This document shows positions 1 to 5,283 of a DNA stretch of 13,730 nt, one piece after another. The notes beneath the pieces were generated by a model. That model worked only from the letters and a program-made list of their open reading frames with translations, made no database searches and had not been told where the DNA came from. The position numbers and the translations under genes are program-made. This DNA is from Pseudomonadota bacterium (lineage in GTDB: Bacteria; Pseudomonadota; Gammaproteobacteria; Burkholderiales; Eutrophovitaceae): assembly GCA_002704665.1 (NCBI GenBank), contig PAHB01000026.1:1-13730 (forward strand), given 5' to 3'. The stretch's first letter is position 1; each line of letters begins with the position of its first letter.

Positions 1-666
1 CCTAAACCTGAAGCAACAGCTGAAGCCGATACGCCGCCAGAGCCAGCTCAACCACCTGTTTCAACAGAGACTCCTATGATCGAAAAGGAGGCAGAATTGG
101 TAGAAAATCAAACCCCATTAGTTGAGGAGATTAAAGAATCGGATATGGAGGAAAAGATTTTGGAAGCGGATAGTGAGATCCCTGCCCTTCCGGCGCCAGT
201 AGCACAACCAGATACGACAGTCGCAATCGGTGAGCCGATGAAAAAAAAGAACAATTATAAAAACCAACAGAGAATGGATGCGATAGAGGCCCTAAAATAC
301 CTTTTGGGAGATTTAGACAAACTTGAAAAACAAAATAAACTGAAAGGTAACCAAACCGAAACCTTGGGTACCAAATACCTCGTTGCACCGGGCGATACCC
401 TCGATGTTATTATTGAAAAAACAATGGTGGGTATTCCTATAAGAAAGGGAATCTTGAGGCGTGCGTTTGTTGAGACCAATAAACATGCCTTTCCTTCAGA
501 CAGTCCACACAGACTACTAGCAGGAATGTATATTAAGATTCCAAACGTAGGAGATATTAGAGACATTATTTTTCCAAAGGGATTACCACGGGAGCTTGAA
601 CCTGAGTTAGTTGTTGATAAAAAACTTAATTCCAAAACCCGTAATGATTGGGTTAGGTATCCTTAA
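1..666 (+). CDS. LysM/FimV-like domain protein, C-terminal part (5' end outside window)
   Basis: The reading frame is open from base 1, so the gene starts upstream; 221 residues are visible, ending at TAA 664-666. The first ~80 visible residues are Pro-, Glu- and Ala-rich and look like a disordered linker. A short charged helix-like stretch follows (about 276-345). Then comes a compact LysM-like unit (about 376-543) beginning YLVAPGDTLD, with a later NKHAF and a closing LLAGMYIKIP. That pattern (PGDTL near the start, a Leu-Ala-Gly turn and a final I/V-P) resembles the LysM region of FimV-type peptidoglycan-associated proteins. By family knowledge it would bind or sit near peptidoglycan; the actual role is unknown. 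A 160-nt gap separates it from fliK on the same strand, so co-transcription is possible but not shown. The missing N-terminus prevents firm naming. Confidence 0.6.
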   Translation, partial: PKPEATAEADTPPEPAQPPVSTETPMIEKEAELVENQTPLVEEIKESDMEEKILEADSEIPALPAPVAQPDTTVAIGEPMKKKNNYKNQQRMDAIEALKYLLGDLDKLEKQNKLKGNQTETLGTKYLVAPGDTLDVIIEKTMVGIPIRKGILRRAFVETNKHAFPSDSPHRLLAGMYIKIPNVGDIRDIIFPKGLPRELEPELVVDKKLNSKTRNDWVRYP

Positions 667-826
667 AAAAATGTATGCAAACTTGTATTCATCAAATAAA
701 TCCGTGGTATTAATTTCGACGTTTGACCAACTGAGCTGGTAATAAAGATTTGATGGTTTTTTGGCATAATGCTTTATATTGACTAAAATGTAGGAATGCA
801 GCATTTTAAGTTTGAGGTATGGTACC
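667..826 (+). other. Intergenic region upstream of fliK
   Basis: This 160-nt AT-rich gap has no convincing terminator after the LysM-like gene and no clear promoter. Candidates overlap each other: TAAAGATT at 743-750 resembles a sigma-28 -35 element, but 11 nt later TGGCATAA keeps only the ATAA half of the -10 consensus. TTGATG (750-755) with 17 nt to TTTATA (773-778) is a weak sigma-70-like pair. No GG-N10-GC sigma-54 pattern was found on the plus strand here. Confidence 0.3.
814..818 (+). promoter_or_regulatory. Ribosome binding site that favours a GTG start for fliK
   Basis: GAGGT lies 8 nt before GTG 827-829. It is too late to serve the in-frame TTG at 812, which it overlaps, so the GTG at 827 is the better start. 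Confidence 0.6.
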
Positions 827-1906
827 GTGCTAAATCTTGAATCAGTTCATTTGCCAGGTCGAAACAACCCCATTTTTCTCGAGGGTACCCTTCCTATATC
901 TGAACCTGATGCATTGGAAATGGGATTAAGGGAGGGGCAAATTGTTCGGGGAGTTATTGAGGCCCGTGGGGATTCGATGACACTCGTCCTGAACGGCAAA
1001 GCTTTTGACCTTCCACCTGGCCTAGCTATTCCTAGAGGAATGGTTCAATGGTTCAAAAGCATCGCAACAAAAAGAGGCATTGAGCTAAAAACAATACCAA
1101 AACCTCCAGGAGCACTAATAGACGCAAATCCGAGCTCAAAGGCCTCTGCAAATGCAGGAGCTTTGTCTTCAAGGGCGCTCTCACTAATGTTTCGCGGTCC
1201 ACAACCCTCATCAATTTTGTCGCTTTTCAAACCTGGTTTTATGGAGGCTTTGTTGCAGAATGCAGGTAGTAGTCAGTTTCTCAATCAATTCAGAGCTATG
1301 CAATTAAACACGGGGGCTTTAACGGGATCTGGCTTACGACAGGCAGTTGCGAATTCTGGTTTATGGACAGAGGCAACATTAGCGAATGGACAATCTCCAT
1401 CGCCAATCGACACAAAAACTTGGTTTCGACAACTGATAAGAATTCTCCCAGCGGGAACCGATGCCCTGGCAGCCATAGAGAACGGTATTGATGACCTAGA
1501 GGCATCCCAGATTGAGGCGGTGCAAGCGCAGGCACAAAGGGAAGTATCTTTTAGTCTTGTTCTACCCTTCTCGGACCGGGATCCGGTAGAGTTAAGTTTT
1601 TATAGACCTCCCCCATCAGAAGAAGAGAAAAATCCAGCTTATACTGTTAACATCCACACGGACAGTGATGATATTGGTGAAGTCTGGCTAAAAACGTCAG
1701 TAACAAACAAAACAAAAGTAGATCTAATGATGTGGGCTGTAAAGGAAGACATTGCAGAACTTGCAAAATCAACCTCTGACGAATTAAAACTAGAATTAGA
1801 GTCTGCTGGTCTTACCATGGTTTCATTTACTGTATTCAATTCTCGACGACCTAACCTGCCCGATCGCTGGACTTCTCCTGGATCAGTGGTAAATGTGCAG
1901 GCATGA
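827..1906 (+). CDS. fliK: Flagellar hook-length control protein FliK
   Basis: About 359 residues from GTG 827 (SD GAGGT at 814-818). FliK is exported during hook assembly, measures hook length and, through its C-terminal domain, makes FlhB switch from rod/hook to filament substrates. The C-terminal ~120 residues are the recognisable part: VSFSLVLPFSDRDPVELSFY, then GEVWLKTSV, VDLMMWAVKEDIAELAK and LELESAGLTMVSFTVFNSRRP, matching the conserved FliK C-terminal region of the Pseudomonas-type protein. The N-terminal two thirds is variable, with Ala/Ser/Pro-rich linkers, as usual for a secreted ruler. The stop overlaps the start of the FlhB-like gene by ATGA (1903-1906), which suggests translational coupling of two parts of the same switch. 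The gene is not in the common place after fliJ. An in-frame TTG at 812 is an alternative start. Confidence 0.85.
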   Translation: MLNLESVHLPGRNNPIFLEGTLPISEPDALEMGLREGQIVRGVIEARGDSMTLVLNGKAFDLPPGLAIPRGMVQWFKSIATKRGIELKTIPKPPGALIDANPSSKASANAGALSSRALSLMFRGPQPSSILSLFKPGFMEALLQNAGSSQFLNQFRAMQLNTGALTGSGLRQAVANSGLWTEATLANGQSPSPIDTKTWFRQLIRILPAGTDALAAIENGIDDLEASQIEAVQAQAQREVSFSLVLPFSDRDPVELSFYRPPPSEEEKNPAYTVNIHTDSDDIGEVWLKTSVTNKTKVDLMMWAVKEDIAELAKSTSDELKLELESAGLTMVSFTVFNSRRPNLPDRWTSPGSVVNVQA

Positions 1907-2193
1907 AAAATAAAAAGAAAAAAGCGTTGGCTTTAGAGTACGGAGTACACAGTACCCCGATCGTAAGCGCCAAAGGCTCAGATGAACTAGCTTATAGAAT
2001 TATCGAGGAAGCGAGAAAACAAGGTGTGTATATAGCAGAGGATCCTCAGCTAGTAGCTATGCTTGGTCGGTTAGAGATTGACGAGGAGATACCGGAAGAA
2101 CTGTACGCTGCGGTAGCGGTTGTACTATCTTGGGTTTACTGGCTGAAAGGAATGGTTCCCGGGGACGAGAAAAACAACAAAGCTAGTGATTAA
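1903..2193 (+). CDS. Small FlhB C-terminal-domain-like protein (FhlB/FlhX type)
   Basis: A 96-residue protein aligned by eye with the cytoplasmic FlhB-C domain just after the autocleavage site: ALALEYGVHSTPIVSAKGSDELAYRI, IAEDPQLVAML and EIPEELYAAVAVVLSWVYWL. It has no membrane segments and lacks the NPTH cleavage motif, so it corresponds to the cleaved C-terminal fragment of FlhB alone. Stand-alone FlhB-C paralogues are known in several flagellated bacteria, where one has been shown to substitute for the FlhB C-terminal part. It probably acts at the export gate in the FliK-dependent specificity switch. It starts inside fliK (ATGA overlap). Its TAA overlaps the flgN stop on the other strand. 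Confidence 0.85.
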   Translation: MKNKKKKALALEYGVHSTPIVSAKGSDELAYRIIEEARKQGVYIAEDPQLVAMLGRLEIDEEIPEELYAAVAVVLSWVYWLKGMVPGDEKNNKASD

Positions 2194-2609
2194 ACTTCCT
2201 CGTATCCGCTTTTTTTCCCCCCTCGTGAAATTTTTCCTAATCGATCGTACACTTCCACCGAACTTGTAGGTTCCTCCAGATGCAGTGCTTGCAGAGCCCC
2301 TTTTGTGGCATCCAACTTTCTATTTATTAGAATTTCGTTTCGCAAGTGTAGTTCCTTGCAGGCTTTCATTAACTCCATCAATTCATCCCACTCAGCGTCT
2401 GCAGGGTGCGCAATCTGGTTGTCAGAGAAGTTTTGATTGTCTTTTTTTGGAGAAAAAGTCGAGAGACGATGGATTATTTCGACTTTTTCCTTTTGGATTC
2501 TTTCAAAAAGATCGAGGTTTTGCTGCTTTAAAGCCTCAAATTCGTCATTTAAGAGTTGGTAAAGCCTGTTAGCGGACCCCACTGCCTCCAAAAGCTCTTT
2601 GCGATCCAT
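2190..2609 (-). CDS. flgN: Flagellar export chaperone FlgN
   Basis: A 139-residue mainly helical, charged protein beginning MDRKELLEAVGSANRLYQLL, with a central amphipathic helix (EALKQQNLDLFERIQKEKVEI) typical of FlgN-family coiled-coil chaperones. FlgN binds the hook-filament junction proteins FlgK and FlgL in the cytoplasm and brings them to the export ATPase; in Salmonella it also affects flgM translation. It follows flgM after 43 nt. No good Shine-Dalgarno sequence is visible: the bases before the ATG are GGCCGCCAAAA, so its translation may depend on upstream ribosomes. A small, very stable hairpin stands just after the flgM stop. The gene ends tail-to-tail with the FlhB-like gene with 4 bases shared. 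Confidence 0.85.
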   Translation of the reverse strand: MDRKELLEAVGSANRLYQLLNDEFEALKQQNLDLFERIQKEKVEIIHRLSTFSPKKDNQNFSDNQIAHPADAEWDELMELMKACKELHLRNEILINRKLDATKGALQALHLEEPTSSVEVYDRLGKISRGGKKSGYEEV

Positions 2610-2637
2610 TTTTGGCGGCCCGATTTAAAACAATTCT

Positions 2638-2652
2638 ACGTGCTTCGCACGT
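2638..2652 (-). other. Compact hairpin between flgM and flgN
   Basis: A perfect 6-bp inverted repeat with a 3-nt loop, read on the minus strand as ACGTGC-GAA-GCACGT, starts immediately after the flgM TAG. The central GCGAAGC is of the exceptionally stable GNA-loop type. A run of four T occurs only about 6 nt after the stem, so it is a poor intrinsic terminator. It could act as an intercistronic attenuator, an RNA-stability element or a ribosome roadblock ahead of the weak flgN start. Confidence 0.55.
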
Positions 2653-2967
2653 CTAGTTGGCCGTATCCCCAATTAGTCTTTCCAGTGAGGAATAGCTTTC
2701 TGCAATTTTGCGGGCATCTAACGGGTAATTACCTTCTGAGATAGCCTGCTTTATAGCCTCAACTTTTTGCTGATCAAAACCTGGATCGCTGATTGCCTTC
2801 TGACTGATTTCCGAAAGTACAACTTCATCAGTAACGGTGGTGGTTCTAGCAGACTGCTGATTTGCCGCCACACCGTCACCTTCTGGACTAGTTACCTTGG
2901 TCGTCCTTTGGGACGTTGCTGTTTCGGGCTTATTAGCGCCGCCAACCTGAGAAATAAAATCTGCCAT
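2653..2967 (-). CDS. flgM: Anti-sigma-28 factor FlgM
   Basis: A 104-residue protein. The N-terminal half (about 1-50) is Thr/Ser/Gln-rich and likely disordered. The C-terminal half contains the FlgM signature: DEVVLSEISQKAISD, then DQQKVEAIKQAISEGNYPLDARKIAES and a final helix ERLIGD, the region that binds FliA. FlgM blocks FliA-directed transcription until it is exported through the finished hook-basal body. The start ATG has AAGGA just upstream and GGGAG a little further. A good sigma-28 promoter lies 54 nt upstream (3021-3047), giving the usual negative feedback loop. flgA lies 168 nt upstream, so flgM can also be read from the flgA promoter. Confidence 0.93.
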   Translation of the reverse strand: MADFISQVGGANKPETATSQRTTKVTSPEGDGVAANQQSARTTTVTDEVVLSEISQKAISDPGFDQQKVEAIKQAISEGNYPLDARKIAESYSSLERLIGDTAN

Positions 2968-3020
2968 TGTTCCTTAGCTCCCTCTTGCAAAAAATTAAAC
3001 TTTTTCGCTACACTCCTAAT

Positions 3021-3047
3021 TTGTCGACACATCGGATAAAAACTTTA
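3021..3047 (-). promoter_or_regulatory. Sigma-28 (FliA) promoter for flgM-flgN
   Basis: On the minus strand TAAAGTTT (3047-3040) is an exact match to the FliA -35 consensus. After exactly 11 nt comes GTCGACAA (3028-3021), matching 6 of 8 positions of the GCCGATAA -10 consensus. Transcription should start near 3010-3015, leaving a leader of about 45 nt before flgM. This is the expected autoregulatory arrangement of class 3 flgM expression. Confidence 0.75.
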
Positions 3048-3135
3048 AAACAAATATACCTAAACTGTGCCTAGTGTCAGCCTACCCGGATATTAAAATC
3101 TAGTCAACTATTGAGTAATCTCCACAATTTCCCGC

Positions 3136-4239
3136 CTAAATCCCCTCCACGGCGTTTTTTCCGGAAACGATTCCTCGCACAACTTTGCCTGAATCGTTAT
3201 TCCTCACCTTGATCTGTTGACCAAATCGACCATTTTCAAGCGCTGTCATCGAGGCCGAAACCATCAACTTCCCTTTTTTCCCAATCGAAATAACAACTGT
3301 ATCGCCTTTTTTGATCAATAAAGCTGTTTGGGTGTCACTAAGCCGAAGCGGCTCTCCAGCTTTCAAGGCCCTAGTAGTCTCTCGCTTTTCCAGACCCTCA
3401 ATATTTGTAATTTGGTCACGAACCACCTTACTGCTGTCAATTTTCTTTAAAGTAAGCATTGAAGAATCAAGAAGGGTGCCTGCAGAAATATTTTTCGAGA
3501 CCACCACGACTTGCGAATAAACTAAGATATCGGAATTGAGTAATATTTTATTTACATGCAGCCTCTGTCTGGCTTTCTTATCTACAAGATCCAACGGGCC
3601 CCTAAAGGCATTGGGAGGTGCATTGCTAACATTCATACGAAAACTAACAGTATTTTCTGGGTCCAAGAGCGCACCCTCTGGTACTGTTTGCTTTAGTTTG
3701 TAGACTACGACTGTTTCTGCAACCTTAGTTTTGAGTATCACGTCGGCGACGTTAATGTCGGACCTCGCCTCTTTTCCCAAAACACTTTCAATATCGAGGA
3801 TCGCTCCTCTGATACTTCTACGTGCGGAGCCATAAGCGACATTAAGCTCTGTAAAGATTTCTCCGGCCAAAATATTTTTTTTTGCTATAACAACGGAATC
3901 CAAATTTCCGACCGAGATTCTAAAAAACAACTGCCATTGGGGCGATTTACATCTGGCTCTAATTGTTTTTCGATTAGCAAAGGGAAAATCAAATAGTGGA
4001 GCGTCACAATATCCGACTCTAGTCCTCGCGTCTAAAGGCGGAACCTTAATCGCGCCACTGGACACGTTGAGTTCAGCTCCAACCCACTCTTTCAAATCTA
4101 AAATTAAAAAATCCAGGTTCATCGATTCAGAGTTAGAAAATTGCGACCACCCAACTAAAACCAGGATTACTACAATTGAAAGAATCTGCCTTGCCCGCCC
4201 CTTGCATGGAAACAAAATATTTCGCCTTAAAAAAATCAT
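3136..4239 (-). CDS. flgA: Flagellar P-ring chaperone FlgA, long form with tandem SAF-like units
   Basis: 367 residues against roughly 220-240 for usual FlgA. A hydrophobic export signal lies at about residues 19-33 (ILSIVVILVLVGW). The N-terminal domain has Cys78 and Cys97, suitably placed for a disulfide. After it I read three related SAF-like units: about 115-177 (VVIAKKNILAGEIFTELNV), 178-243 (YKLKQTVPEGALLDPEN) and 244-306 (VVVVSKNISAGTLLDSSML, ending TRALKAGEPLRLSD). The FlgA C-terminal beta domain follows at 307-367 (LIKKGDTVVISI, GQQIKVRNNDSGKVVRGIV). FlgA acts in the periplasm, where it assists FlgI assembly into the P ring. AAGGT stands 7 nt before the ATG, and a sigma-54 element lies at 4291-4306. 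It heads a leftward group with flgM and flgN. Confidence 0.87.
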   Translation of the reverse strand: MIFLRRNILFPCKGRARQILSIVVILVLVGWSQFSNSESMNLDFLILDLKEWVGAELNVSSGAIKVPPLDARTRVGYCDAPLFDFPFANRKTIRARCKSPQWQLFFRISVGNLDSVVIAKKNILAGEIFTELNVAYGSARRSIRGAILDIESVLGKEARSDINVADVILKTKVAETVVVYKLKQTVPEGALLDPENTVSFRMNVSNAPPNAFRGPLDLVDKKARQRLHVNKILLNSDILVYSQVVVVSKNISAGTLLDSSMLTLKKIDSSKVVRDQITNIEGLEKRETTRALKAGEPLRLSDTQTALLIKKGDTVVISIGKKGKLMVSASMTALENGRFGQQIKVRNNDSGKVVRGIVSGKNAVEGI

Positions 4240-4524
4240 ATGTTTTACCTTGATATCTCAAATTTGCCAAAATTCAGTTAATGTATATCAAGCAAAACTT
4301 GTTCCATACTGGAGACCAAAACTACAGAAAAAAAACTGACCAAAAAATGAGGTAAAAAACTGTTTTCAATAGTTTTTAGATATTTTTTGGGGAAAACAAA
4401 AAAAATAGTTGCAAAAACACTGTAATTTAGGTTCCCCATGCTTAATTTTACTGGAAAAATAAATAATTTCAGAGTATTATGCGACCTTGTTGAGTTCATC
4501 CCTACCAAAAAACGGATTAAAATT
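4240..4524. other. Divergent flgA/pal promoter region with many A/T tracts
   Basis: This 285-nt region separates flgA (minus) from pal (plus). It holds the flgA sigma-54 element at 4291-4306. Runs of 4-8 A or T occur at 4328-4335, 4342-4347, 4354-4359, 4363-4366, 4373-4377, 4383-4388, 4393-4396, 4398-4405 and 4413-4417, with centres mostly 9-13 nt apart, as in intrinsically curved DNA. A weak AT-only inverted repeat (4355-4361 with 4371-4377) is also present. I cannot assign a clear promoter to pal; TGTAAT at 4421-4426 is a possible -10 without a good -35. An ATG at 4438 is in frame with pal but has no SD. Confidence 0.5.
4291..4306 (-). promoter_or_regulatory. Sigma-54 (RpoN) promoter for flgA
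   Basis: Read on the minus strand: TGGAAC-N5-TTGCT, against the consensus TGGCAC-N5-TTGC(A/T), one mismatch. The invariant GG and GC dinucleotides are exactly 10 nt apart. The start would be near 4281, about 40 nt before the flgA ATG. This fits control by the FleR/FleQ-type activators of polar flagella, one of which is encoded at the right edge of the window. Confidence 0.75.
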
Positions 4525-5226
4525 ATGAAAAGAGAAATAATTAACTCAGGGTTTATGTTTACATTAGCAACTTGTCAGAAGGTGATTCTAGCGATCTTTG
4601 CAATGTTAATAGTCGGAGGGTGTGCTAGCACAAGCCAAAAAGACTCCGAATTCCTTGGTAATGTAAAATATATTGAAGGATCATCGGAGGACTCTGCTCT
4701 CGAGGCTGAGGCCGCAGCTGCGCAGCGCGAAGCTGAGTTAGCAAAGGCGGAGGCTGATAGGTTGAGAGAGGAAATGGCAGAGAGGGACAGGCAAGCTGAA
4801 GCCGCTCGTGCTGAGGCTGAAGCTGCCGCGGCACAAGGCACTGATCCAAGAGTTACTGACAGCAATATCCCAGAAGGCTCGGAGGCAGCTGCCATTCCAT
4901 CCGAATTAAGTATATATTTTGGGTATGATGAATACGAGGTCGAAGCAAAGTACAACGATCTATTATCCAAGCATGCTTCTTACATGATGGATAACCCGGA
5001 GGTCTCCGTTAGGTTAGAAGGGAACTGTGATGAACGTGGAGGAAGAGAATACAACTTAGCTTTGGGTTCAAGAAGATCAGAATCTGTCAAACGAGCCTTA
5101 GTTGGACTTGGTGTCAACGAATCTAGAATCGAGTCAATTAGCTTCGGTAAAGAAAAGCCAATCGCTTTTGGAAACGACGAGGACAGTTATAAGTTAAACA
5201 GAAGGGCTGATTTTGTTTATCGTTAA
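4525..5226 (+). CDS. pal: Pal-like outer-membrane lipoprotein with coiled-coil spacer
   Basis: 233 residues from ATG 4525. The signal peptide ends in a lipobox VGGC (Cys33, codon 4621-4623); the residue after Cys is Ala, which fits outer-membrane sorting. Residues about 57-104 are an Ala/Glu/Arg-rich predicted coiled coil absent from ordinary Pal. The OmpA-like domain (about 126-233) has IYFGYDEYEVE, VSVRLEGNCDERGGREYNLA and LNRRADFVY; the Asp and Arg of the DERG stretch correspond to the residues that bind diaminopimelate in Pal. Pal anchors the outer membrane to peptidoglycan. Start choice is uncertain: ATG 4438 is in frame without an SD, and ATG 4555 would give a 23-residue signal. It is followed after 57 nt by a CpoB-like gene, as in tol-pal loci, but no tolQRAB is here. 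Confidence 0.8.
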   Translation: MKREIINSGFMFTLATCQKVILAIFAMLIVGGCASTSQKDSEFLGNVKYIEGSSEDSALEAEAAAAQREAELAKAEADRLREEMAERDRQAEAARAEAEAAAAQGTDPRVTDSNIPEGSEAAAIPSELSIYFGYDEYEVEAKYNDLLSKHASYMMDNPEVSVRLEGNCDERGGREYNLALGSRRSESVKRALVGLGVNESRIESISFGKEKPIAFGNDEDSYKLNRRADFVYR

Positions 5227-5283
5227 TTTTTTTTCTTATCTAGTTGGAAACTGAGGAATAATTTATACGCCGGTCGAACAATC

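Noticed and set aside
743..769. Sigma-28-like element upstream of fliK (TAAAGATT then TGGCATAA)
   Set aside because: The -35 half is good, but the -10 matches only four of eight positions and lacks the conserved CG core.
607..804. Minus-strand 65-residue frame between the LysM-like gene and fliK
   Set aside because: It overlaps the end of the LysM-like gene, has no similarity that I recognise and no RBS.
4355..4377. Inverted repeat AAAAACT/AGTTTTT as an operator or terminator
   Set aside because: The stem is nearly all A-T and lies in a region full of A/T runs where such matches are expected.
4278..4508. Minus-strand 76-residue frame in the divergent promoter region
   Set aside because: No SD or recognisable domain, composition reflects A/T tracts, and it crosses the sigma-54 site and the start of pal.
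4438..4524. In-frame N-terminal extension of the Pal-like protein from ATG 4438
   Set aside because: There is no SD before this ATG and it would put 29 charged and mixed residues ahead of a normal lipoprotein signal peptide.
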